DNA from: an uncultured Lachnospiraceae bacterium
GTDB lineage: Bacteria > Bacillota > Clostridia > Lachnospirales > Lachnospiraceae
Assembly: GCA_910587295.1 (NCBI GenBank)
Contig: CAJULP010000088.1
Span: forward strand, 1-64,000
Reading direction: 5' to 3'
Length of the DNA: 64,000 nucleotides
Below are positions 1-6,207 of this stretch, piece after piece. A program made the translations under genes and the position numbers. The notes beneath the pieces were generated by a model that saw nothing but the letters and a program-made list of their open reading frames with translations, made no database searches and was not told the DNA's origin. The number at the start of each line of letters is the position of its first letter. Positions within the stretch are counted from its first letter, which is position 1.

Positions 1-137
1 AAGATATGCTTGTCCAGCCTTTCCAGGCGTGTGTTGGAATATACCTGCTCCGTTCCGTCCGGCAGCATGACCCTCTCGATCTTTAACTGGGATTCCCCCA
101 TGTCTACCAGATACTTTAATGCTTCCTTTAAATCCAT
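1..137 (-). CDS. Hypothetical phage protein, N-terminal part (runs off window)
   Basis: An open frame starts at an ATG preceded by a good GGAGG ribosome site (about 145-149) and continues past the left edge. The 45 visible residues begin MDLKEALKYLVDMGESQ and continue with a stretch reminiscent of N-termini of phage proteins encoded next to recombination genes, but I do not recognise the family with certainty. It lies just downstream of the replication-terminator-like gene on the same strand and would be co-transcribed with it. Function unknown. Confidence 0.55.
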   Translation of the reverse strand, partial: MDLKEALKYLVDMGESQLKIERVMLPDGTEQVYSNTRLERLDKHI

Positions 138-154
138 GTTTTCCTCCTTCCGGC

Positions 155-565
155 TTATAAAGCCGCTTTCCTGTAATCCACAATGTTGCCCGATACTACC
201 TCGCCTGTCTCCGTGTCAACGGTATCGCCGTCAACCTGGGCAAGCTTCGCCATGTCAAGGCTCATCTGGCCCTTGACCTGCTTGCCGTACTCCTCCGCAT
301 AGACCTCGCCGTTCCGTAGGTCCTTCCCGATCGACATCATCGTCTGGATCGGAGAGGCCGGCGCCAGTTTCGTCTCGACCGAGACATCCACCACCGCGTC
401 ATTCCGGCTCTCCGTCTGCGTGAACCCCAGCTTGACCGTTATGCCCCTCTTTACCTTGTAGGGCGTGTTGGGGTCCTGCATGTTCTCCAGCACCTTGCGC
501 ATCGCCGCATTGAGTTTCTCCTGCAATGCGCCGTCCGCAATCTCGTTTAAGTTCAATAGTTCCAT
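155..565 (-). CDS. Phage replication-terminator-like protein
   Basis: The protein has 136 residues and begins MELLNLNEIADGALQEKLN. This N-terminus resembles phage proteins annotated as 'replication terminator protein' in Firmicutes. I chose this start because AAGGAGG sits six bases upstream; a longer frame to 664 has no ribosome site. The sequence is mixed alpha/beta with no catalytic motif that I can see, and it ends with an acidic segment. It belongs to the minus-strand early module of the phage island. The family name is by analogy; a direct role in replication termination is unproven. Confidence 0.6.
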   Translation of the reverse strand: MELLNLNEIADGALQEKLNAAMRKVLENMQDPNTPYKVKRGITVKLGFTQTESRNDAVVDVSVETKLAPASPIQTMMSIGKDLRNGEVYAEEYGKQVKGQMSLDMAKLAQVDGDTVDTETGEVVSGNIVDYRKAAL

Positions 566-667
566 CCCTGCCTCCTTGTTCCCGTGATATGCCTGCATGG
601 ACAAATGATATGCGTTGATAGTTTCTTTTAACCGGCATCGCTGCCAATATGGTGTTCCAACCAAATT

Positions 668-967
668 TTACAGGTAGCCCCTGCCAAACCTGCTTATGAA
701 TTCTTCCCTTGACCCGTGATGGGATTCAAAATACCTCTGCGCCGTCTGCTTGAGCTGCAGGTCAAGGCCTGCGTTGGGCACGGCATGGACGCTGTAACTG
801 CTCATGTTGTGGTATCTTGGTTCCAGTGCAACTACAAACCCATATTTATCACAAAGACATCTCCGCCCAGTTCCGGGGAAGATATGGTGTATCGCCACAT
901 TATGGCTGCCGGTCACAAAACAAACGCTTAGATCATCCTGCAATACGCTAAATAGTTTCTTTGCCAT
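668..967 (-). CDS. HNH-like phage protein (DUF968-type)
   Basis: The 99-residue protein contains a VAIHHIF segment followed by a GTGRRCLCDKYG loop, then ALEPRYHN and a C-terminal R-YF-SHHGSREEF-RFGR segment. Paired histidines near a small Cys/Asp loop and the terminal REEFI-RFGR motif resemble compact HNH-type proteins found next to NinB-like genes in temperate phages. It overlaps the upstream gene by 20 bases and has its own AGGAG site, so translational coupling is likely. A nuclease role in recombination intermediate processing is inferred, not shown. Confidence 0.55.
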   Translation of the reverse strand: MAKKLFSVLQDDLSVCFVTGSHNVAIHHIFPGTGRRCLCDKYGFVVALEPRYHNMSSYSVHAVPNAGLDLQLKQTAQRYFESHHGSREEFISRFGRGYL

Positions 968-1517
968 TTCTCCTGCCTTTCCATAAGCTTTTCAGCTTTT
1001 CAATCTCATCAGGCGTAGCGGTCTCAATCCCCTGGCCCTCCGCTTCCTGCACCACGCCATCAATCAAAATGGACATTTCTTCCGTGTTGTAAGTGTGGGA
1101 TCCCCGGTATACCATGTAAAAGAAAGTCTGCAGCCCGTTTTCTTCCGTCTTGCCGCCGCATGGGAGACAGTGCAGGTTTTCCTGCTCCAGCATGTCAGAT
1201 ACCGGTATCTGGGTCTTGATCATGACCGGCTGCCCATCTATGTAATCTGCCTGCCCATACCGCCCTATCATGATGTTTTTGCACCGGATCTTTGATATCC
1301 TCAGGCTGTCCGCCAGTTTCCCTACTAAGAGATGGAAATATGCATTTGCATCAAGTGACCGCTTTTTCCGGTACTTTTTCAGTGAGACAGCCAGCAGATC
1401 CATTGCCTTAAGTTCCTGTAGCCCCTGCACCGGCACATCTGCCAGCGACAGGGTTACTAAGATGCCTTTTGTCTCAAAATCCTGTGATATCGAAATGATC
1501 CTGCCTTTACACTCCAT
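948..1517 (-). CDS. NinB-like phage recombination protein
   Basis: About 189 residues from the second of two close ATGs, chosen because AAGGG lies eight bases upstream of it. The central segment KKRSLDANAYFHLLVGKLA followed by a conserved IMIGRYGQ resembles the NinB/ORF family that binds single-stranded DNA and aids phage recombination. It follows the ERF gene with an 11-base overlap and precedes the HNH-like gene, a common gene order in Firmicutes phages. The family assignment rests on the one motif and on context. Confidence 0.55.
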   Translation of the reverse strand: MECKGRIISISQDFETKGILVTLSLADVPVQGLQELKAMDLLAVSLKKYRKKRSLDANAYFHLLVGKLADSLRISKIRCKNIMIGRYGQADYIDGQPVMIKTQIPVSDMLEQENLHCLPCGGKTEENGLQTFFYMVYRGSHTYNTEEMSILIDGVVQEAEGQGIETATPDEIEKLKSLWKGRRNGKETI

Positions 1518-2184
1518 TTTCATTTCCCTTAGTACTGCATTTTTTCAGCCGCCCTATGGCATCCTTCACCTGAAGCTTTGACATATCCTGGATTTTCTCC
1601 ACCTTATAAGTCTTTATGATGGAATTCTCACCATATCCGGTGCGGATAAGCTCTTCCGCAAGTTCCTTGAAAAAATTTTCCATTTCCGGATCCCTGTCTT
1701 TTTCATCCTTTTCTGGCGGCTTTCTGGCATCCCTATTTTTAACACTCCCATCAGGCGTTTCACTGTCCGGATCATCCATTAGGTTTTCAGTAGGGATGCA
1801 GAATGTCTGGAAGCAGGCATATTTGAAAGCTACCGACATAGCTTTATTTGTTGCCTTGTCGCCGCTGTCCATGCCTTCCCCGACAACAACCGCATCTACA
1901 AAAGAACCGTCCGTTGTATAAAAGCGGTAACGCATCCGGCACACGGAATAGATCAGGGATCCGCCTTTTGAAGTAGTACGTTCCTCGCGGCTCTGTTCAA
2001 GCACTTCCGGTGTGCAGAATATTTTATGTTTGATCATGGCAGGGTTAAGGGCATTCATCACCGCATCAATTCCACGGTACTTAAACCCCTGTGTTTTGTT
2101 ATAATCCCCTTTCCCCACTGCCCCGATGTCTTCCATCACCCCGCATATGGCGGAATAGATCATTGGCACTCTGCTCTCTTCCAT
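1507..2184 (-). CDS. erf: ERF-family single-strand annealing recombinase
   Basis: The 225-residue protein matches the essential recombination function family. It begins IYSAI-G-M-DIGAVGKGDYN, then has FKYRGIDAVMNALNPAM and a GMDSGDKATNKAMSVAFKYA segment typical of ERF. These proteins anneal complementary single strands during phage DNA recombination or circularisation. The C-terminal quarter is a charged linker (residues about 145-170) and a small helical tail. The start at 2184 overlaps the stop of the DUF1351 gene as TGATG, which is classic translational coupling; the longer ORF start at 2199 is less likely. Confidence 0.88.
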   Translation of the reverse strand: MEESRVPMIYSAICGVMEDIGAVGKGDYNKTQGFKYRGIDAVMNALNPAMIKHKIFCTPEVLEQSREERTTSKGGSLIYSVCRMRYRFYTTDGSFVDAVVVGEGMDSGDKATNKAMSVAFKYACFQTFCIPTENLMDDPDSETPDGSVKNRDARKPPEKDEKDRDPEMENFFKELAEELIRTGYGENSIIKTYKVEKIQDMSKLQVKDAIGRLKKCSTKGNENGV

Positions 2185-3083
2185 CAGATCATCTCCCATT
2201 CGATCCCTACGCTGTCCATGTACATTTCCAGTTTCTCCTTTGCGTCAGCGGAAAGGGAGACCCGGTACTCATAGAGCTCCGTTTCCTCGCACGCTTCCGG
2301 GATAAGGCTGTCAATGACTTCCTGTGCCGCTTCCGCCCTCGCCTGCTCGACAGCGGCCTTTTTTTCAGCTTCCTTTTCCTGCTCCGCAAGCATCTTCCCA
2401 CGTTCCTCACGGCGTATGCGCTCCTCTTCCTCACGGCGTTTCCGTTCATTCTCCTTTGCAAGGATCTCCTGTTTCTGCTGTTCATAGGCGTTTATGTAGT
2501 TAAGCGCCCCCGCCAGGTCAAGGCTTTTCTGGTACATGGAAAGTGCCTGTGCCCCAGCTTCTGAATTCCTGCCCCTGATCATGCTGATATCGCCCTGGAT
2601 CTTTTCGCATGCGCCTGTGATGGTCCTGCGGATCTCCTTCTCTTTGCACGTAGCGTTTTCCCATTTACAGTCATAGATCCGCTCGAGCGGGAAATGTGCC
2701 GCAAGCCCTTCCGGGAACACTTCCGCATAAACGCGCCTGATGAGTTCCCTTTTTTTCCTGACCCGGTTTTCCTCAAACTCCTTCACCTGCCCGTTGATCA
2801 GGTCGATGGGCTTGTCATACATCCCGATCAGTTCCTTAGCCCGGGCTTCAAACTCCTCCCATGGGAGCATATATCTTTTCTTTTCTTCCCGCAGGTTATC
2901 CTGGAACGTCTTTTTCTGTGCCCGCAGGCTTGCGACCACCTTCCTGGCATACGCCTTGCTGTCCTCCGTGAACACTGCGCCCTCATACTCGGAAAGGATG
3001 CCCTTTATCGCTTCCTCCACCTGCTCAAAGTTGCAGGATATCTTTGCGCTCTCTAATGTGACCACTGTCTGTACCTCGTTCAT
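2184..3083 (-). CDS. DUF1351 phage protein
   Basis: About 299 residues. The N-terminal half contains LREEKKRYMLPWEEFEARAK and repeated lysine/glutamate helices characteristic of DUF1351, a family almost confined to temperate phages and usually placed directly before an ERF or RecT gene. Residues about 210-265 form a strongly charged coiled coil (runs of E, R and K). The start was chosen at MNEVQT, downstream of an AGAAAGGG site. Its role is unknown; context suggests an accessory to the recombinase. Confidence 0.8.
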   Translation of the reverse strand: MNEVQTVVTLESAKISCNFEQVEEAIKGILSEYEGAVFTEDSKAYARKVVASLRAQKKTFQDNLREEKKRYMLPWEEFEARAKELIGMYDKPIDLINGQVKEFEENRVRKKRELIRRVYAEVFPEGLAAHFPLERIYDCKWENATCKEKEIRRTITGACEKIQGDISMIRGRNSEAGAQALSMYQKSLDLAGALNYINAYEQQKQEILAKENERKRREEEERIRREERGKMLAEQEKEAEKKAAVEQARAEAAQEVIDSLIPEACEETELYEYRVSLSADAKEKLEMYMDSVGIEWEMI

Positions 3084-3171
3084 GTCTACCATCCCTTTCT
3101 GCCTGTTCATAGGCCTGCCTTTCCCTCGTCAGGCGATCTCCTGACGGTGCCCGATACATACCGTCCTCCAT
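3025..3171 (-). CDS. Possible small phage ORF (48 aa)
   Basis: A 48-codon frame starts with an ATG preceded by a GAGGGGG site at good spacing and fills the otherwise empty gap between the cold-shock and DUF1351 genes. It overlaps the start of the DUF1351 gene by 59 bases in another frame. The product would be very polar (MEDGMYRAPSGDRLTRERQ...). Coding status is uncertain; it may only serve to couple translation. Confidence 0.3.
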   Translation of the reverse strand: MEDGMYRAPSGDRLTRERQAYEQAERDGRHERGTDSGHIRERKDILQL

Positions 3172-3183
3172 GCCGCACCCCCT

Positions 3184-3372
3184 CTATAACAGCCTTACGT
3201 CATAAGCCTTGTTGCCAACCGCTGGCGGCGTGAACTCCACCGTGTACCCGGCCAACAGGCCGCCTGACCTTGTCCTCACGTTGCAATGAGGCACAAAATA
3301 TTCCCTTCCGTCATCTCCCGTGATGAACCCGTACCCTTTCTTCGGGTCATATGTTTTTACTTTCCCTATCAT
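3184..3372 (-). CDS. Cold-shock domain protein
   Basis: The 62-residue protein has an OB-fold with the order GKVKTYDPKKGYGFI and EYFVPHCNV, which correspond to the two RNA-binding motifs of CspA-like proteins (aromatic residues Y, F and F retained; the usual FVHFS is FVPHCN). The start at MIGKVK is supported by a GGGGAAAGG site; the longer frame is not. It is short for the family (usually 65-70). It lies in the phage early operon, so it may act as an RNA chaperone for phage transcripts. Confidence 0.8.
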   Translation of the reverse strand: MIGKVKTYDPKKGYGFITGDDGREYFVPHCNVRTRSGGLLAGYTVEFTPPAVGNKAYDVRLL

Positions 3373-3423
3373 TGACTTTCCCTTTCCCCTATGCCATAAT
3401 AAGGGCATAGGCGTTAAACATAT

Positions 3424-3672
3424 TTAATTGTCTTTCAGGCCCTGCGGCTTCCTACGGTGGCAGGGCCTGATTTTTTTGCCCATGAGCCGGTCAAGCTCCC
3501 TGTCACGCCTGTACCTGACGCTGTCCAGCCTGGCGTATGCCGCCATCGCCGCACACCCTGCCAGGAACACGCCCGTTGCGTTTACCGGGCTTGTTCCGGT
3601 CTCGACCGCCCCGGCTATGCCGCCGATCCCTACCATTAACAAACAAAAAGCTGCTGTTTTTAGAATCATCAT
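3424..3672 (-). CDS. Small predicted membrane protein
   Basis: The 82-residue protein has two hydrophobic segments (residues about 3-22 and 31-46) followed by a strongly basic C-terminus (RYRRDRELDRLMGKKIRPCHRRK). This suggests a two-pass inner membrane protein with a cytoplasmic basic tail. The ATGATG start overlaps the TGA of the upstream XRE gene, so translation is coupled. No family recognised. Confidence 0.6.
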   Translation of the reverse strand: MMILKTAAFCLLMVGIGGIAGAVETGTSPVNATGVFLAGCAAMAAYARLDSVRYRRDRELDRLMGKKIRPCHRRKPQGLKDN

Positions 3673-4118
3673 CCCCTATCCCTCCCACTTATGGCCGTTA
3701 CTGGGATCCCGGTAACTTCCGCAAATTTGTTAGCATAAATGCAGTATGACCATTTCCCGGAGACCTTGACCGCCGACCCAAACTCAAAACCAGGCCGCCC
3801 TTGCTGCAGGCCAAGCCTTATATAATCGGGGCGTTTATGGAGCAATGCGGCGGCTTCCTGGCATGTCAGGGTAGCCTTCCCGGATAATACGGCAGCATAT
3901 GGGTCCGGGTTATACGGGTCGGGATCCTTCATCCCTTCCAGTTCCTGCGCATCCACCCCCAGTATGGCAGCAATAGCCTCCCTGCGCTGCTGTGATGGGG
4001 TGATGATCCCGTTCACGTACTGGCTGACCGCACCTTTACTGAATCCGGTCAGGCGCACCAGCGTGGCGCTGTTTATGCCCTTCTCTTCCATGGCTTTCTT
4101 TAAGTTTTCCGCAAACAT
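3669..4118 (-). CDS. XRE-family helix-turn-helix regulator
   Basis: 149 residues. Residues 5-60 form a Cro/CI-type HTH: NLKKAMEEKGINSATLVRLTG, then FSKGAVSQYVNG as the recognition helix. Residues about 85-145 form a second small domain resembling an excisionase or phage helix-turn-helix (TCQEAAALLHKRPDYIRLGLQ). The gene has a strong AAGGAGG site and is first in the minus-strand early operon, so it may control that operon. The two-domain layout with a DNA-binding C-terminus is common in phage regulators. Confidence 0.75.
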   Translation of the reverse strand: MFAENLKKAMEEKGINSATLVRLTGFSKGAVSQYVNGIITPSQQRREAIAAILGVDAQELEGMKDPDPYNPDPYAAVLSGKATLTCQEAAALLHKRPDYIRLGLQQGRPGFEFGSAVKVSGKWSYCIYANKFAEVTGIPVTAISGRDRG

Positions 4119-4140
4119 TGTTTATACCTCCTTCCTGTTA

Positions 4141-4163
4141 GGCGGTTGCTGCAACAGCCGCCC
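4141..4163. other. Inverted repeat in the 4119-4275 intergenic region
   Basis: GGCGGTTGCTG and CAACAGCCGCC form a nearly perfect dyad (the mismatches are G-U compatible as RNA). It lies between the XRE gene start on the minus strand and the plus-strand promoter at 4194-4222. It could be an operator for the XRE regulator or a leader hairpin. Confidence 0.4.
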
Positions 4164-4193
4164 ATGTCTATCCTTTTGGCATAGTTTCATATG

Positions 4194-4222
4194 TTGAGTT
4201 TTTCTGCCTCTTTCTTTATAAT
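4194..4222 (+). promoter_or_regulatory. Promoter for the 4276 gene
   Basis: TTGAGT (4194-4199) and TATAAT (4217-4222) are separated by 17 bases. This places transcription start near 4229, ahead of a AAAGGGGG ribosome site and the ATG at 4276. Confidence 0.65.
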
Positions 4223-4275
4223 GTACTCACAAGCCACTGCCATGGCCGAGTACGAAAGAAAGGGGGTCAACATAT

Positions 4276-4593
4276 ATGTCTGGTCTAACAAAAGATGCTG
4301 ACAAGATTATTTGTTGCATCTATAAGGAATATCTGGAAAGACGTAAGTCTGAAAGCTCAAAATCAGAAGCAAAGGAATTTGAAGCCAATTTCTATCAGGA
4401 TATAAAATCAATCGCAAATTGGGATTGTAATGATATATCCGATACTTTACGCGAACTTCAAAATGCCGGTTTCCTGAAAGTGTATATCACTAATGACTTT
4501 TCCATAAATGACGAAGCAATAGTTTACATGGAAAACCGCTTCAAAAATGGTTTGGCTGAACTGACAGATTTTATTTCCAAATTTATTCCTTAA
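4276..4593 (+). CDS. Hypothetical protein, possible winged helix
   Basis: The 105-residue protein is predicted mostly helical, with a pattern DISDTLRELQNAGFLKVYITNDFSI that looks like the last helix and wing of a winged-helix fold. It has its own promoter and is followed by a strong terminator, so it is a single-gene unit pointing away from the early operon. Lower GC content than the minus-strand neighbours suggests an accessory (moron-like) gene. Function unknown. Confidence 0.6.
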   Translation: MSGLTKDADKIICCIYKEYLERRKSESSKSEAKEFEANFYQDIKSIANWDCNDISDTLRELQNAGFLKVYITNDFSINDEAIVYMENRFKNGLAELTDFISKFIP

Positions 4594-4598
4594 TCGTT

Positions 4599-4636
4599 AA
4601 GCGCTCCTATTTTCTATTTTTCAGGAGCGCTTTCTC
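4599..4636 (+). terminator. Rho-independent terminator
   Basis: AAGCGCTCCT and AGGAGCGCTT form a ten-base-pair stem with a 14-base loop, followed by a T-rich stretch. It directly follows the 4276 gene. Confidence 0.8.
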
Positions 4637-4770
4637 CGTGTAGCGTACCTGTAAGCATCTACAGCCCGAATTAAAAGGCTAACTACAACTAATACAAAAT
4701 ACCACGCTGGAGCTTTCATTTTTATTCCTGCCCACGTAAGGCATATTGATGTAAGCGTCTCTATCACCAT
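4621..4770 (-). CDS. Possible small membrane protein (49 aa)
   Basis: A 49-codon frame below usual gene-finder limits starts at ATG 4770 (or GTG 4767). The product has one clear hydrophobic segment (APAWYFVLVVVSLLIRAV, residues about 20-37) followed by a basic tail ending YATRRKRS, as expected for a single-pass membrane peptide. GAAAGG lies close upstream. It follows an 11-codon ORF with a strong ribosome site (4778-4813). Its stop overlaps the terminator of the convergent gene. Coding status is likely but unproven. Confidence 0.45.
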   Translation of the reverse strand: MVIETLTSICLTWAGIKMKAPAWYFVLVVVSLLIRAVDAYRYATRRKRS

Positions 4771-4777
4771 CCTTTCT

Positions 4778-4813
4778 TCACTTCTTACTCGTAAATTCTT
4801 TTTTTCTCCCCAT
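4778..4813 (-). CDS. Very short ORF, possible leader (11 aa)
   Basis: ATG follows a very strong AGGAGGTGAGGG site and encodes MGRKKEFTSKK before a stop, eight bases upstream of the 49-codon membrane ORF. It may be a leader whose translation drives the downstream frame, or a decayed gene start. The same ribosome-site sequence recurs before the 5120 gene. Confidence 0.3.
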   Translation of the reverse strand: MGRKKEFTSKK

Positions 4814-4838
4814 CTTTTCCCTCACCTCCTCCTTTTTG

Positions 4839-4867
4839 TTGAAAATACCTCCTGCATCTCCTATACT
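4839..4867 (+). promoter_or_regulatory. Promoter for the 4914 gene
   Basis: TTGAAA (4839-4844) and TATACT (4862-4867) lie 17 bases apart, about 47 bases upstream of the ATG at 4914. Confidence 0.6.
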
Positions 4868-4913
4868 GTAAATACCAGACTGCCATCTGGAATACAGAAG
4901 AAAGGAGAACCTT

Positions 4914-5144
4914 ATGCGTAGATTCAATCCACCATTCAACGGTAAGCGATTCCTACTAAACAAAAATACCGGTGAAATCCACGACTTGGATAAGGAAACT
5001 GATGCTTGCCGTATCAATGACATCGTTCCGGACCATATCTATATGGGGGATTCTTATATGGGCTATCTTATCTACGCTCAAATGAACCATTGCCCACCTC
5101 CAAATAGCTGCTTCTACTGTCAGCTTGAATATAACAGAGGCTGA
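4914..5144 (+). CDS. Hypothetical small protein, cysteine-containing
   Basis: The 76-residue protein starts after AAAGGAGA. It contains FLLNKNTGEIHDLDKETDAC near residues 13-32 and a C-terminal CPPPNSCFYC segment. The spaced cysteines (residues about 32, 62, 67, 70) could bind a metal, but no known zinc-binding pattern is complete. The NTGEIHDLD segment recurs in small proteins of Clostridial mobile elements as far as I recall; function unknown. It converges with the 5120 gene. Confidence 0.5.
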   Translation: MRRFNPPFNGKRFLLNKNTGEIHDLDKETDACRINDIVPDHIYMGDSYMGYLIYAQMNHCPPPNSCFYCQLEYNRG

Positions 5145-5314
5145 TACCCTTCCCGCAGCGCTGCTTCATTAATCTGTTGCAGCGCTTTTTCTGTGATTTC
5201 TGCCTGTAGTGCCTCTTTAAGCCCTTCCTGTGAACCTATATCTTTCACAGCCCCAAACATCAGGTCACAGAAGTTATCCAGCTCCAACTGCTTTACTGCA
5301 TCAAATACGGTTAT
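5120..5314 (-). CDS. Hypothetical protein with ATA in place of its start codon
   Basis: The conserved-looking part begins TVFDAVKQLELDNFCDLMFG and runs to a stop at 5120 (64 codons). A near-ideal AAGGAGGTGAGGG ribosome site is followed eight bases later by ATA (5312-5314), exactly where a start codon is expected. The only in-frame alternative upstream is a TTG at 5365 without a ribosome site. Either the gene uses a rare ATA start or its start has been lost by mutation. It resembles short phage or ICE proteins of unknown function. Confidence 0.45.
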   Translation of the reverse strand: MTVFDAVKQLELDNFCDLMFGAVKDIGSQEGLKEALQAEITEKALQQINEAALREGYQPLLYSS

Positions 5315-5386
5315 TTCCCTCACCTCCTTAATATCCAGTGGTATCTGTAGCAAACAGATAATCAATCGTGCACTCTGCCCTATAGC

Positions 5387-5417
5387 ATTTTGTTATACCT
5401 TGAAAAGTTTTTACCGC
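5387..5417 (+). repeat. Left terminal inverted repeat
   Basis: 31 bases, pairs with 5791-5821 with a single A/G mismatch; contains CCTTGAAAAGTTTTTACCGC. Confidence 0.85.
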
Positions 5418-5444
5418 CGTGATAAAATTAAAACACCCACATTT

Positions 5445-5487
5445 GGGCAAGGAGGTATTTTATGTTCATAAAAAAATTGACTTGCCC
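5445..5487 (+). other. Nested hairpin upstream of the RNA promoter
   Basis: GGGCAAG (5445-5451) pairs with CTTGCCC (5481-5487). Its loop holds a second perfect palindrome TTTTATG-TT-CATAAAA. A T-rich run follows, so it could also terminate incoming transcription. A 13-codon ATG frame with AAGGAGG lies in the loop and is too short to call. Confidence 0.45.
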
Positions 5488-5504
5488 TGTTCTCTTTTTA
5501 TAAG
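5477..5504 (+). promoter_or_regulatory. Promoter inside the inverted-repeat element
   Basis: TTGACT (5477-5482) and TATAAG (5499-5504) are 16 bases apart, which predicts a start at about 5510. Confidence 0.6.
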
Positions 5505-5506
5505 GT

Positions 5507-5785
5507 CGCAACACTGGTACCAAAGCAGTTTAAACTGGGTTAAATGCAGTTACTGATACAGCGATACTCTACCAGTGGCACTGGGTAAATATGCCCACTG
5601 TATCGTGTACTCCTTGTAATCTGTCAGCTAATGGGCGAACCAAACAGCAGAACCATAAGTGCATAAGTGACAGGGTACTTGATAGAAACTCTAGGTTGCG
5701 CTGGTGTGGCGAAAGCCTGCAAAGTACATAGGGTAAAAAAATTTGGCAGAGAACTGATAGAACGCAACTTCTATCAGTTTCTTTG
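5507..5785 (+). ncRNA. Candidate structured noncoding RNA, about 275 nt
   Basis: The stretch has no coding frame but many compatible helices. CGCAAC (5507-5512) pairs with GTTGCG (5695-5700); GGTAC/GTACC (5516-5521) pairs with GGTAC (5674-5678). Internal hairpins include CAGTTTAAACTG, CCAGTG-G-CACTGG, GATACAG...CTGTATC and CTGTCA...TGACAG, and there is a GGCGAAAGCC hairpin near 5709. It is preceded by a promoter and ends in a terminator. It does not match RNase P, SRP, tmRNA, 6S or retron signatures that I know. Transcription on this strand is inferred. Confidence 0.5.
5754..5785 (+). terminator. Terminator of the candidate ncRNA
   Basis: CTGATAGAA and TTCTATCAG form a nine-base-pair stem around the loop CGCAAC, followed by TTTCTTT. 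Confidence 0.7.
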
Positions 5786-5790
5786 ATATA

Positions 5791-5821
5791 GCGGTAAAAA
5801 CTTTTCAAGGTACAACAAAAT
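5791..5821 (-). repeat. Right terminal inverted repeat
   Basis: Reverse complement of 5387-5417 with one mismatch. Confidence 0.85.
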
Positions 5822-5836
5822 CTATTATGTTTGTGG

Positions 5837-6055
5837 TTACTGTTCAATCAGGTCTTTATCAGCAAATTCCATTGGGTCTATATCAAGAAATTTGCAGAGT
5901 TTAACCAATTCCTTCCCTTTTATGTCTCTCTTTTTTGACTTATTTTTAAGGCTGTCATATAGCGCCATATAGGAAATTCCTGTTCTTCGAGAGACAACCG
6001 TAAGTGCAATTCCTTTATCATCTATGCACTTTGAAAGATTTTCCTCTAATGTCAT
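5837..6055 (-). CDS. XRE-family regulator (Cro-like)
   Basis: The 72-residue protein is a single helix-turn-helix domain: TLEENLSKCIDDKGIALTVVSRR then GISYMALYDSLKNKSKK as the recognition region, and LCKFLDIDPMEF. The start at 6055 follows TTGGAGG; the longer frame to 6127 reads through the operator region. It is divergent from the 6208 repressor and separated by three operator-like sites, so it is probably the Cro-like partner of the immunity switch. Confidence 0.78.
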   Translation of the reverse strand: MTLEENLSKCIDDKGIALTVVSRRTGISYMALYDSLKNKSKKRDIKGKELVKLCKFLDIDPMEFADKDLIEQ

Positions 6056-6079
6056 ATAAGCACCTCCAATCTTGTTTAT

Positions 6080-6178
6080 CGAATTATTCGTTATACTCAA
6101 TATAATATCGTTTTGTTCGTTTGTCAATAGTTTTTATCGAATTTTTCAATATTTTTATTGACATGCTAAAATTATTCG
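6080..6178. promoter_or_regulatory. Immunity operator region with three sites
   Basis: CGAATTATTCG (6080-6090) is a perfect odd palindrome. Related sites are CGAATTTTTCA (6138-6148) and AAAATTATTCG (6168-6178). They lie between and over the two divergent promoters, as in lambda-like OR regions. Confidence 0.6.
6099..6127 (-). promoter_or_regulatory. Promoter for the Cro-like gene
   Basis: On the minus strand TTGACA (6122-6127) and TATATT (6099-6104) are 17 bases apart; the start falls at the palindromic site 6080-6090. Confidence 0.7.
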
Positions 6179-6185
6179 TTATAAT
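6158..6185 (+). promoter_or_regulatory. Promoter for the CI-like repressor
   Basis: TTGACA (6158-6163) and TATAAT (6180-6185) are 16 bases apart; the third operator-like site lies in the spacer. TTAGGAGG follows just before ATG 6208. Confidence 0.75.
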
Positions 6186-6207
6186 GAAATTATTAGGAGG
6201 TTGACAA

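Larger units (their letters stand above)
5387..5821. mobile_element. 435-bp inverted-repeat element (MITE-like)
   Basis: A 31-bp terminal inverted repeat with one mismatch bounds this segment: left copy 5387-5417, right copy 5791-5821, core CCTTGAAAAGTTTTTACCGC. No ORF of believable length lies inside. The interior holds a promoter, a strongly structured RNA-like sequence and a terminator. I see no convincing target duplication at the ends. It fills the gap between two phage genes and could be a non-autonomous transposon, or the repeat could be the closing stem of a large RNA. Confidence 0.65.

Noticed and set aside
5461..5502. 13-codon ORF inside the inverted-repeat element
   Set aside because: It lies inside a hairpin loop and overlaps the promoter; too short and not supported as coding.
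5387..5821. Retron or group I/II intron
   Set aside because: No reverse transcriptase is adjacent and none of the conserved intron core or domain V motifs are seen.
5569..5847. 92-codon minus-strand ORF across the inverted-repeat element
   Set aside because: It has no ribosome site, an unlikely composition and runs across the terminal repeat and the terminator.
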